From: Nocardioidaceae bacterium SCSIO 66511
GTDB lineage: Bacteria; Actinomycetota; Actinomycetes; Propionibacteriales; Nocardioidaceae
NCBI GenBank assembly: GCA_023100825.1
Contig: CP095846.1
Span: 992,001 to 1,056,000 of the forward strand
Direction: 5' to 3'
DNA: 64,000 nt
Numbering within the stretch: position 1 is the stretch's first letter; every line of letters begins with the position of its first letter. A model generated the notes under the pieces. The model made no database searches, was not told the origin of the DNA, and saw only the letters and a program-made list of their open reading frames with translations. Below are positions 26,388-35,886 of the stretch, one piece after another. Made by a program: the position numbers and the translations under genes.

Positions 26388-26394
26388 CACCACC

Positions 26395-27159
26395 ATGACG
26401 ATTCATTCCGAAGGACAGCATCCGGTACGTACGGCCCTGGTGACGGGAGGCGGCTCGGGCATTGGCCGGGCAACCGCGCTCACGCTGGCCACGGCGGGCT
26501 TCGACGTGCTCGTGACCGGTCGGCGCGCCGGACCGCTATCCGAGACGGCCGCTTCGCACGACCACGTACGCGCACTCGCCGCCGACGTCGCGACGGAGTC
26601 CGGCGCCGCCGAAGCGGTCGGCGTCGCCGGCGAACGGCACGGGCGCATCGACGTCACCGTGAACAACGCGGGCTTGATGCGGCCGGGCAGCCTCGACGAG
26701 TTCGATCGCGTAGCGGCCGAAGAGATGTGGACGACGAATGTGCTCGCGCCGACCTTCGTCACTCGGTCGGCGCTGCCGCTCCTCCGCAAGGCGGAAGGAG
26801 TCGTCGTCAACGTCTCGAGCACGTTCGGAGCCAAGCCGGCGCCGTCCATCGGGCACTACGGCGCCAGCAAGGCGGCCGTCGAGCAGCTGACCAGAAGCTG
26901 GGCGCTGGAGCTCGCCCCGGACGGCGTACGCGTCAACGCCGTCGCACCCGGCCCGACGGAAAGCGAAGCCTTGGCCGCCAGCGGGATGTCGGAGGACGCG
27001 ATCGCAGATGTCAAGGAGACCGAACGCAATGCCGTCCCGCTCGGGCGGCGCGGCTCTCCGGACGACGTCGCGACGATGATCGCGGCGCTCTGTCGACCGG
27101 ACGCGGCCTGGATCACCGGCCAGGTGATCGGCGTCGACGGCGGGTTCGCGCTGGTCTGA
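26395..27159 (+). CDS. Short-chain dehydrogenase/reductase (SDR)
   Basis: 254 aa. Classical SDR motifs: TGGGSGIG (17-24), NNAG, the catalytic Ser in NVSSTF and Tyr/Lys in YGASK. C-terminal GRRGSPDDVA and ITGQVIGVDGGFALV are typical. It is an NAD(P)-dependent oxidoreductase of unknown substrate, probably induced through the divergent MerR protein. Confidence 0.9.
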   Translation: MTIHSEGQHPVRTALVTGGGSGIGRATALTLATAGFDVLVTGRRAGPLSETAASHDHVRALAADVATESGAAEAVGVAGERHGRIDVTVNNAGLMRPGSLDEFDRVAAEEMWTTNVLAPTFVTRSALPLLRKAEGVVVNVSSTFGAKPAPSIGHYGASKAAVEQLTRSWALELAPDGVRVNAVAPGPTESEALAASGMSEDAIADVKETERNAVPLGRRGSPDDVATMIAALCRPDAAWITGQVIGVDGGFALV

Positions 27160-27177
27160 GACGCCGGCCGCCGCTGC

Positions 27178-28137
27178 TCACAGCTTGCGCAGGCGTACCC
27201 AGCGCACCGAGTGGTCGGAGTCTTTGCGGAGTACGAGGGTCGCGCGCCCTCTGGTCGGCGCGATGTTCTCCTTCAGGTTCGGACCGTTGATGGTGTCCCA
27301 CAGCGACTCGGCCCGTGCGACGGCCGCGTCGTGGTCGAGTGCGGCGTAGCGCACGAAGTACGACGCCGGGTCGCGGAACGCCGTCTCGCGCAGCCGCAGG
27401 AACCGGTTGATGTACCACTGGCGGATGTCGCGGTGGCTCGCGTCGACGTAGATGGAGAAGTCGAAGAAGTCGCTGATCGCCAGGCCCGGACGCCCGTCGC
27501 CGCGGCTACGCGCCGGCTGGAGCACGTTCAGGCCCTCGAGGATCACGATGTCTGGATGGTCGAGGGTGACGACGTCATCGGTCACGTCGTACTTCAGATG
27601 GGAGTACTGCGGCGCTTCGATGACCTCGTTGCCCGACTTGACGTTCATCACGAAGCGCAGCAGCGCCTTGCGGTCGTACGACTCGGGGAAGCCCTTGCGT
27701 TCGAGTAGGTCGCGGCGACGCAGCTCGGCGTTCGGGAGCAGGAACCCGTCGGTCGTCACCAGGTCGACCCGAGCCTTCGGCGCCGTATGCGCCAGGAGCT
27801 CGCGGACGAGTCGTGCGGTCGTCGACTTGCCGACGGCGACGGAGCCGGCGATCCCGATGAGGTACGGAGTGCGCTGCGGCTGTGGCCGGTCGAGGAACCG
27901 CTCGGTCGCCGCATGGAGCTCGTACGCGAGTCGAACCCGCATCAGGATCAGTTTGGTCAGCGGGAGGTACACCTCGCGTACCTCGTCGAGGTCGAGCTCG
28001 TCGCCGAGCCCGCGTACCGACTCGATCTCCTTCTCCGACAGCGGCTGAGCCGTGCCCTCAGCGAGCCGGGACCAGTCCGCGCGGTCCAGCTCGACGTACG
28101 GGGACGTGTCGTGTCGAGACGCCGATGAGTCCGCCAT
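27178..28137 (-). CDS. coaA: Pantothenate kinase (type I)
   Basis: 319 aa, close to the E. coli enzyme. The P-loop GIAGSVAVGKSTTARLV lies near residues 95-110. LVTTDGFLLPN, GFPESYDRKALLRF and the EGLNVLQ motif follow. It phosphorylates pantothenate, the first step of CoA synthesis. ATG 28137 (MADSS) is chosen; ATG 28146 is 9 nt upstream. It is divergent from glmS by 55 bp. Confidence 0.96.
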   Translation of the reverse strand: MADSSASRHDTSPYVELDRADWSRLAEGTAQPLSEKEIESVRGLGDELDLDEVREVYLPLTKLILMRVRLAYELHAATERFLDRPQPQRTPYLIGIAGSVAVGKSTTARLVRELLAHTAPKARVDLVTTDGFLLPNAELRRRDLLERKGFPESYDRKALLRFVMNVKSGNEVIEAPQYSHLKYDVTDDVVTLDHPDIVILEGLNVLQPARSRGDGRPGLAISDFFDFSIYVDASHRDIRQWYINRFLRLRETAFRDPASYFVRYAALDHDAAVARAESLWDTINGPNLKENIAPTRGRATLVLRKDSDHSVRWVRLRKL

Positions 28138-28192
28138 GGCGACCATTGTCCCGTGCCCGGCCGGACGCCGTGCGGTCGGTAGGCTGTCGGGC

Positions 28193-30040
28193 ATGTGTGG
28201 AATCGTCGGATACGCGGGCGGACGCTCGGCCCAAGACGTCGTTGTCGGCGGCTTGCGCAGGCTCGAATACCGCGGTTACGACTCTGCAGGAGTCGCTCTG
28301 GTCACCCCCGACGGTCTCGTGTCGCGTAAGCGGGCCGGCAAGCTGACCAACCTCGACAAACTGCTCGCGGAGTCGCCTCTGCCCAAGGCCACGACGGGCA
28401 TCGGTCATACCCGCTGGGCGACCCACGGCGCACCGAACGACGTCAACGCCCATCCGCACCTCGACGCCTCGGGTCGATTCGCGGTCGTGCACAACGGCAT
28501 TATCGAGAACTTCGCCGAGCTCCGTTCCGAGCTCGAGGCCGACGGTGCGGAGTTCGAGAGCGAGACCGACACCGAGACCGTCGCCCATCTGCTCGCACAG
28601 TGCATCGATCCGGCCGGCGGTGACCTCCCTGAGGCCGTACGGATGGTCGCGCGCCGTCTCGAGGGTGCATTCACGCTGGTGATCGCCGACGGTCGCCAGC
28701 CCGGACTCGTCGTCGGCGCGCGCCGCAACTCGCCGCTGGTCGCGGGTCGCGGTGACGGTGAGAACTTCCTCGCCTCCGATGTCGCGGCGTTCATCGACTA
28801 CACCCGCGAGGCGGTCGAGCTCGGCCAGGACCAAGTGGTCACGATCACGCCCGACGACATCGTCGTCACCGACTTCGACGGTGCGGCGGTTGAGCCGAGT
28901 ACGTACCACGTCGACTGGGACGCCTCGGCCGCCGAGAAGGGCGGTTTCGACTGGTTCATGCTCAAGGAGATCGACGAGCAGCCGCAGGCGGTCGCCGACA
29001 CTCTCCTCGGGCGTTACGCCGCCGACGGCACTCTGCAGCTCGACGAGATGCGGTTGTCCGACGGCGAGCTGCGTGACATCGACAAGGTGATCATCATCGC
29101 GTGCGGCACGGCGTTCTACGCCGGGCTCGTCGCCAAGTACGCGATCGAGCACTGGACCCGTGTGCCGTGCGAGGTCGAGTTGGCGTCGGAGTTCCGCTAT
29201 CGCGACCCGATCGTCGACCGATCCACGTTGGTCGTCGCAATCAGCCAGTCGGGCGAGACGATGGACACGCTGATGGCGATCCGCCACGCGCGTACGCAAC
29301 GGGCGAATGTGCTCGCGATCTGCAACACCAACGGCTCGACGATCCCGCGCGAGTCCGACGCCGTCATCTACACGCATGCGGGGCCGGAGATCGCGGTCGC
29401 CTCCACCAAGGGGTTCCTCTCCCAGGTCGTCGCGTGCTACCTGCTCGGGCTCTACCTCGCGCAGGTGCGCGGTGCGAAGTTCGGCGACGAGATCACCGCG
29501 ATCATGCGTCAGCTCGAGGAGCTTCCGGGCGCGATCCGGCGCGTACTCGACGGCAGTGAGCAGGTACGCGAGCTCGCTCGTGAGCTCGTCACCAAGCGTT
29601 CGGTGCTGTTCCTGGGCAGACATGCGGGCTACCCGGTTGCGCTCGAGGGTGCGCTGAAGCTGAAGGAGCTCGCGTACATCCACGCCGAGGGATTCGCGGC
29701 CGGTGAGCTCAAGCACGGCCCGATCGCACTGATCGAGGACGACCTTCCGGTGTTCGTGATCGTGCCGCCGCGCGGTCGGGATCAGCTGAACGAGAAGGTC
29801 ATCAGCAATGTGCAGGAGATCCGTGCGCGGGGCGCTCGTACGATCGTGCTCGCCGAAGACGGTGACGAGCATGTCGTGCCGTACGCCGACCACCTGATCC
29901 GGCTGCCGGCCGTACCCACGCTGATGCAGCCGCTCGTGGCCACCGTCCCGCTGCAGGTGTTCGCCTGCGAGCTGGCCCACCGACTCGGGCATGACGTCGA
30001 CCAGCCGCGCAACCTCGCCAAGTCGGTGACCGTCGAGTGA
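28193..30040 (+). CDS. glmS: Glutamine--fructose-6-phosphate aminotransferase (isomerising)
   Basis: 615 aa. The nucleophile Cys2 follows the initiator Met (MCGIVGYAG), with HNGIIEN and GHTRWATHG in the glutaminase domain (1-240). Two SIS domains bind the sugar ([38 protein letters not shown]-like). It makes glucosamine-6-phosphate. The ATG follows TAGGCT (28180-28185) by 7 nt and lacks a Shine-Dalgarno, so a leaderless start is likely. Confidence 0.97.
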   Translation: MCGIVGYAGGRSAQDVVVGGLRRLEYRGYDSAGVALVTPDGLVSRKRAGKLTNLDKLLAESPLPKATTGIGHTRWATHGAPNDVNAHPHLDASGRFAVVHNGIIENFAELRSELEADGAEFESETDTETVAHLLAQCIDPAGGDLPEAVRMVARRLEGAFTLVIADGRQPGLVVGARRNSPLVAGRGDGENFLASDVAAFIDYTREAVELGQDQVVTITPDDIVVTDFDGAAVEPSTYHVDWDASAAEKGGFDWFMLKEIDEQPQAVADTLLGRYAADGTLQLDEMRLSDGELRDIDKVIIIACGTAFYAGLVAKYAIEHWTRVPCEVELASEFRYRDPIVDRSTLVVAISQSGETMDTLMAIRHARTQRANVLAICNTNGSTIPRESDAVIYTHAGPEIAVASTKGFLSQVVACYLLGLYLAQVRGAKFGDEITAIMRQLEELPGAIRRVLDGSEQVRELARELVTKRSVLFLGRHAGYPVALEGALKLKELAYIHAEGFAAGELKHGPIALIEDDLPVFVIVPPRGRDQLNEKVISNVQEIRARGARTIVLAEDGDEHVVPYADHLIRLPAVPTLMQPLVATVPLQVFACELAHRLGHDVDQPRNLAKSVTVE

Positions 30041-30074
30041 GTCGGCTGTCCGTACGCACCCCCACCACACCCGT

Positions 30075-30129
30075 GGGCCGCACGTTTGCGCCCCAAATCT
30101 GCCGAAATCGGGGCCGAAACGTGCGGCCC
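30075..30129. repeat. Long interrupted palindrome between glmS and acpS
   Basis: GGGCCGCACGTTT (30075-30087) and its exact complement (30117-30129) form a 13-bp stem. Inside, CCCC (30091-30094) pairs with GGGG (30110-30113). It lies in the 118-bp gap between glmS and acpS and could end glmS transcripts or be a copy of a palindromic repeat. Confidence 0.75.
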
Positions 30130-30158
30130 AGCGGGGTGGGCGGGGCAGAGGTGGACGC

Positions 30159-30509
30159 GTGATCGTCGGCATCGGCATCGATGTGGTCGAGATCGAGCGG
30201 TTCTGCGAGACGCTCCGCCGTTCGCCGGCGGTCGCCGCCCGGCTGTTCGTGCCGTCGGAGGCCGAGCTCGTACCGGGTTCGCTCGCCGGTCGGTTCGCGG
30301 CGAAGGAGGCGCTCGCGAAGGCGCTCGGCGCACCGGCAGGCCTGCACTGGGTCGACGTCGAGACGTACGTCGAGGAGTCGGGGCAGCCAAGGCTGACGAT
30401 GCGCGGCACCGTCCTGGCGCGCGCGGATGCGCTCGGGGTGAAGTCGTCGCACGTATCCATCTCGCATGACGGCGGGATCGCCTCGGCGGTCGTGGTGTTG
30501 GAGAGCTGA
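30159..30509 (+). CDS. acpS: Holo-[acyl-carrier-protein] synthase
   Basis: 116 aa from a GTG start. It has the AcpS motifs [12 protein letters not shown] and [11 protein letters not shown] and the C-terminal [17 protein letters not shown]. It transfers 4'-phosphopantetheine from CoA to ACP. The stop overlaps the nnr start by one base. Confidence 0.96.
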   Translation: MIVGIGIDVVEIERFCETLRRSPAVAARLFVPSEAELVPGSLAGRFAAKEALAKALGAPAGLHWVDVETYVEESGQPRLTMRGTVLARADALGVKSSHVSISHDGGIASAVVVLES

Positions 30510-31951
30510 TGCGGTACGCGCATTCGGTGGAGTCGGTACGCGCGGCGGAGGGTTCGCTGATGGCGACGCTCCCCGAAGGTGCGCTGATGCAGCGCGCCGC
30601 CGCCGGACTCGCGACCGTCTGCGCGGAGGTGCTCGGCTCCGTGTACGGCAGCCGCGTCGTCGTACTCGTCGGATCCGGTGACAACGGCGGCGACGCGCTC
30701 TACGCCGGTGCCCGGTTGGCAACGCGTGGGGCGGCTGTCGACCTGGTCATCCTGCAACCGCGGGCGGTTCACACCGAGGGGCTCTCCGCAGCCCTCGCGG
30801 CGGGTGCCCGTCGCACGAATGAGCCTGATTGGGCGAGCACCGACCTGCTCATCGACGGCGTCGTCGGTATCGGCGGGCGACCCGGCCTCCGCGAGCCGGC
30901 CCGCTCCTTGGTCGGCGCCGCCCGGGCAGCCGCCGTGTACACCGTTGCCGTCGACGTGCCGAGCGGAGTCGACGTCGACGGCGCCACCCTGCCCGAGGCG
31001 TATGTGACAGCAGATCTCACGGTGACGTTCGGTACGTACAAACCCGCGCTGCTGGCCGGTCCGGCGGCGCGTGCGGCCGGATGGGTGCACCTCGTCGACA
31101 TCGGCCTCGGCCCGTACCTCGACGACGCCGTGGCCGAGGGCGTCGAGGTATCAGAGGTACGCGCGGCGTACCCGGTGCCGGGAGCAGAAGCGCACAAGTA
31201 CACCCGCGGCGTCGTCGGGGTCGACGCCGGGTCCGGCACCTACGCGGGTGCTGCCGAGCTGTGTGTACGCGGGGCACAGGCCGGTCCGGCCGGGATGGTC
31301 CGGTTCGGCGGGCCGGAGCCGGTGGCCGTCGAAGTGGTCGGCCGTTGCCCCGAGGTGGTTGCCGGTCGCGGCCGCGTCCAGGCGTGGGTCGTCGGCTCCG
31401 GCACCGCGGACCGCGCCGAGCCCGCGTTGCGCGACGCCGTCGCTGAAGATGTGCCGGTCGTGGTCGACGCCGATGCGCTCGCGCACTGGCGGGTGGGCAT
31501 GGCACCCTCGGCGCTGCTGACGCCGCATGCGGGCGAGCTGGCCCGGATGCTCGATATCGACCGGGCCGCTGTCGAGGCTGAGCCCCTCGCGTACGTGCGA
31601 CGGGCGGCCGACGAGCTCACCGCGACCGTACTGCTCAAGGGCAGCCACACCGTGATCGCCGAGCGTGGACGCCCGACCCGAGTGGTCTCCGCGGGGCCGT
31701 CATGGCTCGCCACCGCCGGCGCCGGCGATGTGCTCGCCGGACTCGCCGGCTCCCTGCTGGCGGCCGGGCTGGATCCACTCGACGCCGGGTCGGTCGCAGC
31801 CTGGTTGCACGGCACTGCGGCGCAGATCGCGGCGACTCATCGACCCGCCGACACCGATAGTTTCCGGACGCGGCGGGCGGCCGAGGGGCCCATCACCGCC
31901 CGCGACGTGGCGGCTGCGCTCCCGGCGGCGACCGCAGCGGCGTTGGGCTGA
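30509..31951 (+). CDS. nnr: Bifunctional NAD(P)H-hydrate epimerase / ADP-dependent dehydratase
   Basis: 480 aa. The N-terminal YjeF epimerase domain (about 1-210) shows GSGDNGGDALYAG and VDVPSGVDVDG. The C-terminal ribokinase-like dehydratase domain (about 220-475) shows GSGT, LLTPHAGELARM, LLKGSHTVIA and ATAGAGDVLAG. It repairs hydrated NAD(P)H. The 3' end meets the lrp gene in a small palindrome (CTGAGC-AA-GCTCAG) that holds both stop codons. Confidence 0.95.
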   Translation: MRYAHSVESVRAAEGSLMATLPEGALMQRAAAGLATVCAEVLGSVYGSRVVVLVGSGDNGGDALYAGARLATRGAAVDLVILQPRAVHTEGLSAALAAGARRTNEPDWASTDLLIDGVVGIGGRPGLREPARSLVGAARAAAVYTVAVDVPSGVDVDGATLPEAYVTADLTVTFGTYKPALLAGPAARAAGWVHLVDIGLGPYLDDAVAEGVEVSEVRAAYPVPGAEAHKYTRGVVGVDAGSGTYAGAAELCVRGAQAGPAGMVRFGGPEPVAVEVVGRCPEVVAGRGRVQAWVVGSGTADRAEPALRDAVAEDVPVVVDADALAHWRVGMAPSALLTPHAGELARMLDIDRAAVEAEPLAYVRRAADELTATVLLKGSHTVIAERGRPTRVVSAGPSWLATAGAGDVLAGLAGSLLAAGLDPLDAGSVAAWLHGTAAQIAATHRPADTDSFRTRRAAEGPITARDVAAALPAATAAALG

Positions 31952-31957
31952 GCAAGC

Positions 31958-32443
31958 TCAGGAGATGCTGGGATTCGGCGGTAGCAACGGGCCGGCGTGC
32001 CATGACTCGAAGATCAGCATCGTCTGCACCGATGTCACCTCCGACCGTGCGGTGAAACCTTCGAGTACGAGGCGCTGGAGGTCCTCCACACCGGCGGCCG
32101 CGACGTGGATGAGGTAGTCCTGCGGGCCGGCAACATGATGCAACGCGCGGGTCTGCGGCTGATCGAGCACATGCCGGACGAAGTGGTCCACGAGTGCCCG
32201 GTGGTGCGGGCCGACCCGCACGGCGAGGAACGCCTGTAGCGGCCGGCCGAGCGCGACCGGGTCGACCTCGAGGGTGTGGCGCACGATGACACCCGATTCA
32301 CGCAGCCGGTTCACCCGGTCGAGACAGGTCGACGGCGCGACCCCGACAGCGCCGGCGAGTGCGCGATTACTGATCCGGGAATCCTTCTGCAGCAGCCGCA
32401 GGATCTCGAGGTCCACCGAATCAACAGACACCGATCCAGGCAT
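31958..32443 (-). CDS. Lrp/AsnC family transcriptional regulator
   Basis: 161 aa. N-terminal helix-turn-helix (VDSVDLEILRLLQKDSRISN, GVAPSTCLDRVNRLRESG) and a C-terminal RAM ligand-binding domain (residues 70-145, YLIHVAAAGVEDL). ATG 32443 follows TACGTT (32455-32450) by 6 nt. It is divergent from the PLP enzyme gene, its most likely target, suggesting control by an amino acid. Confidence 0.9.
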   Translation of the reverse strand: MPGSVSVDSVDLEILRLLQKDSRISNRALAGAVGVAPSTCLDRVNRLRESGVIVRHTLEVDPVALGRPLQAFLAVRVGPHHRALVDHFVRHVLDQPQTRALHHVAGPQDYLIHVAAAGVEDLQRLVLEGFTARSEVTSVQTMLIFESWHAGPLLPPNPSIS

Positions 32444-32502
32444 CTGCCGAACGTACACCGGGAACGCGCCCGTGTCTGCAGAACGGTGTTCATGCTGGCC
32501 GC

Positions 32503-33672
32503 ATGGACGACATCGCCACCGAACGGAACCTCGCCACCAGCGCCGTACACGCCGGACGCGAAGACCTTGCCGACCTCGGTCTGCACGCCGCGCCGATCGA
32601 CCTCTCCACCACCTATCCGGCACGTGACTCGCAGGCGGAGGCGCAGCGCCTCGACGCGGTGGTCGCGGGTGCCGAACCGCCGGGCGGGCCGGTCTACGGG
32701 CGTCTCGGCAATGCGACCGTACGCCGCTTCGAGTCGGCCCTCGCGCAGCTCGAGGGCACGCAGGCGGCCATTGCGTACGCAACCGGGATGGCCGCGATGT
32801 CCGCCTGTCTGCTCGCGGCCGTCGCCGCCGGGAAGCCCCATGTGGTGGGCGTACGACCGTTGTACGGCACGAGCGACCATCTGCTCGATGCGGGACTGCT
32901 CGGCACGCGGGTCAGCTGGGCATCGTCGCCCGAGGACGTCGGAGAGCTGATCGAGTCGGACACGGGCCTGGTCGTCGCAGAGACGCCGGCCAACCCGACC
33001 CTCGCAGAGGTCGACATCCGGGCGCTCGCAGACGTGTGCGGCCAGGTACCGCTGCTGATCGACAACACGTTCGCAACGCCGATCCTGCAGCGGCCCGCGG
33101 CGCATGGTGCGACGTATGTACTGCACAGCGCGACCAAGTTCCTCGGCGGACACGGCGACACGATGGGCGGTGTCGTTGCATGCGACGAGGAGGCGGCCGG
33201 CGGACTCCGCCAGATCAGACACCTGACCGGCGGAATCCTGCATCCACTCGCCGGCTACCTGCTGCTGCGCGGGCTGGCGACGCTGCCGGTGCGCGTACGT
33301 GCGGCCTCGGCTTCCGCGGCAGAGATTGCGAATCGGCTTCTGCAGCACCCGCGAGTGACGGCGGTGCACTATCCGACCCACCGGGGGAACCGGCCGAACG
33401 GCCAGCTGGATGGTGGAGGCGCGCTCGTCTCCTTCGAGGTCAACGGCGACGCGCGGGCGGTCGTCGCGGGCGTGCGCCTGATCACCCCGGCGGTGAGCCT
33501 CGGGTCGGTGGACTCGCTCATCCAGCATCCCGCGTCTCTGACCCACCGCGTCGTCGATCCCGCCGATCGCCAGGCGGGCGGCTTCGACGATCGTCTCGTA
33601 CGCCTGTCGGTCGGGCTCGAGAACGTCGACGACCTGTGGTCCGACCTCGACAAGGCGCTCAGCAACGCCTGA
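32503..33672 (+). CDS. Cys/Met-metabolism PLP-dependent enzyme (trans-sulfuration / methionine gamma-lyase type)
   Basis: 389 aa. The PLP lysine is Lys212 in SATKFLGGHGD. Also seen are the family motifs YGRLGNATVRRFE, YATGMAAMSA, ETPANPTL and LIDNTFATP, and the C-terminal SLGSVDSLIQHPASLTH. It could be a cystathionine gamma-synthase, a lyase or a methionine gamma-lyase; sequence alone does not separate them. The divergent Lrp regulator favours an amino-acid catabolic role. Confidence 0.88.
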   Translation: MDDIATERNLATSAVHAGREDLADLGLHAAPIDLSTTYPARDSQAEAQRLDAVVAGAEPPGGPVYGRLGNATVRRFESALAQLEGTQAAIAYATGMAAMSACLLAAVAAGKPHVVGVRPLYGTSDHLLDAGLLGTRVSWASSPEDVGELIESDTGLVVAETPANPTLAEVDIRALADVCGQVPLLIDNTFATPILQRPAAHGATYVLHSATKFLGGHGDTMGGVVACDEEAAGGLRQIRHLTGGILHPLAGYLLLRGLATLPVRVRAASASAAEIANRLLQHPRVTAVHYPTHRGNRPNGQLDGGGALVSFEVNGDARAVVAGVRLITPAVSLGSVDSLIQHPASLTHRVVDPADRQAGGFDDRLVRLSVGLENVDDLWSDLDKALSNA

Positions 33673-33733
33673 GGTCGACCGTCAGGCGGGCAGCGCGGCG
33701 AGCCCGCGGGCGTACCTGAGAGAATCGACCGCG

Positions 33734-34867
33734 ATGTCTCGCCATGATCCGGCAGCCGAGGCCGTCGTCGACCTCGATGCCTACGCACACAACCTCTCCG
33801 TCATCGGTGAGGCAGCGCGCGGTGCCCAGCAGTTGGCAGTACTCAAGGCCGATGCGTACGGCCATGGGCTGATCGAGTGCGCGCAGACCGCGCGTTCACA
33901 CGGCGTTCCGTGGCTCGGCGTGACCACCATCGCCGAAGCTCTGGCACTGCGCGCGGCCGGAGACGACCGGCGAGTGCTGTGCTGGCTTTATCCGCCCGGC
34001 GCGGACTTCGCCTCGGCCGTTGAGCACGACGTAGACCTCGCCGCGTCGTCGGCCGCGCAGCTCGGCGAGATCGTGGCGGCCGCCGCCGGCAGACGGGCGC
34101 GGGTACATCTCAAGGTCGACACCGGTATGACCCGCAACGGTGCACTCGGCGCCGACTGGTCGCATCTGGTGACTGCGGCAGCAACGGCACAACGCAAGGG
34201 CTCGATCGAGGTCGTCGGCGTGTGGTCGCACTTCGCCTGTGCCGACGAACCGAACCACCCGTCCGTGGACGCACAGGAAGAAGTCTTCCGCCAGTCGGTC
34301 GTCGAGCTCGGCTCCGCGGGCATCGAGCCGGAGCTCCGCCACCTCGCCAACTCCGCCGCAACACTCACCCGGCCGAGTGCGCACTTCGACCTCGTACGCG
34401 TCGGCATCGCGAGCTTCGGCCTGACCCCGGCGCCCAACGTCGGCTCGGCCGCCGAGCTCGGGCTGCGACCGGTGATGACCCTCCGCGCTCGACTCGCCAA
34501 CGTCAAGCGCGTACCCGCTGGGTCCGGAGTCTCCTACGGGCACACCTACGTCACACCGGCCGACACCACCCTCGGCCTCGTACCCGTCGGCTACGGCGAC
34601 GGAATGCTGCGCGCGCTGTCGAACCGCGCCTTCGTGTGGTGCGCCGGCGAACGTCGTCCGATCGTCGGGCGGATCTGCATGGACCAGTTCATGATCGACC
34701 TCGGCGACGACGATGTCGCCGTCGGCGAGCCCGTCGTACTCTTCGGAGGCGGCGACGGCGAGCCGAACGCTCAGGACTGGGCCGACGTCGCCGACACCAT
34801 CTCGTACGAGATCGTCACCCGCATCGGCGGACGCATCGAGCGCCGCCATCTCGGAGCCACCGGATGA
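33734..34867 (+). CDS. alr: Alanine racemase
   Basis: 377 aa, fold-type III PLP enzyme. Lys38 in VLKADAYGHG binds PLP and Tyr268 in SGVSYGHTY is the second base. It converts L- to D-alanine for peptidoglycan. The stop overlaps the next ATG (ATGA), beginning a run of coupled genes through tsaE. Confidence 0.96.
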   Translation: MSRHDPAAEAVVDLDAYAHNLSVIGEAARGAQQLAVLKADAYGHGLIECAQTARSHGVPWLGVTTIAEALALRAAGDDRRVLCWLYPPGADFASAVEHDVDLAASSAAQLGEIVAAAAGRRARVHLKVDTGMTRNGALGADWSHLVTAAATAQRKGSIEVVGVWSHFACADEPNHPSVDAQEEVFRQSVVELGSAGIEPELRHLANSAATLTRPSAHFDLVRVGIASFGLTPAPNVGSAAELGLRPVMTLRARLANVKRVPAGSGVSYGHTYVTPADTTLGLVPVGYGDGMLRALSNRAFVWCAGERRPIVGRICMDQFMIDLGDDDVAVGEPVVLFGGGDGEPNAQDWADVADTISYEIVTRIGGRIERRHLGATG

Positions 34868-35886
34868 ACCTGCTGAACAAACGCGCGCTCGGAATCTCCG
34901 CGGCGCTCGTCGGAATCGCCGCGGCCGGAGTCGCTACCGAACTCGTCGGTCGCCGGCGCCGATCTCGGCGCATGGACGCCGGCGAGGACGTACCGTTCGG
35001 CTCGCTGCACTCCGAGCCCCGGCCGTTCGTCGCCAGCGACGGCGTACGTCTGCACGTCGAGGTGGACGAGGCCGACGACCCGACGTCCGCCGTAACGGTG
35101 ATATTTGCCCACGGTTGGGTCCTCGACCTCGACAGTTGGCACTACCAGCGCGCGGCGCTACGCGGCGACGTCCGCATGGTCTTCTACGACCAGCGGTCAC
35201 ACGGCCGCTCCGGGCGCGCGACCCGAAACGGCTCGACCTTCGAACAGCTCGGCCGCGACCTGCGCGACGTCATCGAGCAGACAACTCCCGAGGGCCCAGT
35301 CATCCTCGTCGGCCACTCCATGGGCGGGATGACGATCATGTCGCTCGCCGAGCACTTCCCCGACTTCGTCCGCGAACGCGTTGCGGGAGTGCTGCTGTGT
35401 GGTACGAGCGCGGGCGGACTACTACCCGCCGGCACACCACTGCGCACGGCTGCGAACCGCCTGGAACGAGTCGGCTTCGCGATCACGCCGTTCCTCGCGC
35501 TCGGCCGGCGGATCGGCAGCAACCGCTCGTCTCGCCGGCTCATCGTCGGCCCGGAGTCGCCGGACCGATACGTCGACATGACGACCCAGATGCTGCGGCG
35601 TACGCGCACCCACGTACTCCTCGACTTCCTCCCGAACTTCGGCGGATTGGACGCGTACGAGGCGCTCGCGACGCTGCCGGGCAAGTCGACGGTCGTCGTG
35701 AGCGGTACGGACGACCAGCTCACCCCGCACAAGCACAGCATCCGCATCGTCGACCGGCTCCCGGGCGCCCGACTCGTTGTCGCAGACGGCGCCGGACACA
35801 TGGTGCAGCTCGAACGCCACGACCTGGTCACCGCCACCCTCGACGACCTCATCGACCAGGTGACCGACGAGCGGGAGACCGCATGA
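34864..35886 (+). CDS. Alpha/beta hydrolase
   Basis: 340 aa. An N-terminal hydrophobic segment (residues 9-27) may be a membrane anchor. The oxyanion motif is AHGWVLD, the nucleophile Ser152 lies in GHSMGG, the acid in the GTDDQLTP region and the His in GAGHMVQLER. It is inserted in the coupled alr-tsaE run with ATGA overlaps on both sides, as in many actinobacteria. Substrate unknown. Confidence 0.88.
   Translation: MNLLNKRALGISAALVGIAAAGVATELVGRRRRSRRMDAGEDVPFGSLHSEPRPFVASDGVRLHVEVDEADDPTSAVTVIFAHGWVLDLDSWHYQRAALRGDVRMVFYDQRSHGRSGRATRNGSTFEQLGRDLRDVIEQTTPEGPVILVGHSMGGMTIMSLAEHFPDFVRERVAGVLLCGTSAGGLLPAGTPLRTAANRLERVGFAITPFLALGRRIGSNRSSRRLIVGPESPDRYVDMTTQMLRRTRTHVLLDFLPNFGGLDAYEALATLPGKSTVVVSGTDDQLTPHKHSIRIVDRLPGARLVVADGAGHMVQLERHDLVTATLDDLIDQVTDERETA

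Noticed and set aside
28058-31090. 1010-codon antisense frame over glmS, acpS and nnr
   Set aside because: It is a mirror of strongly supported genes in high-GC DNA, with low-complexity translation and no motifs.
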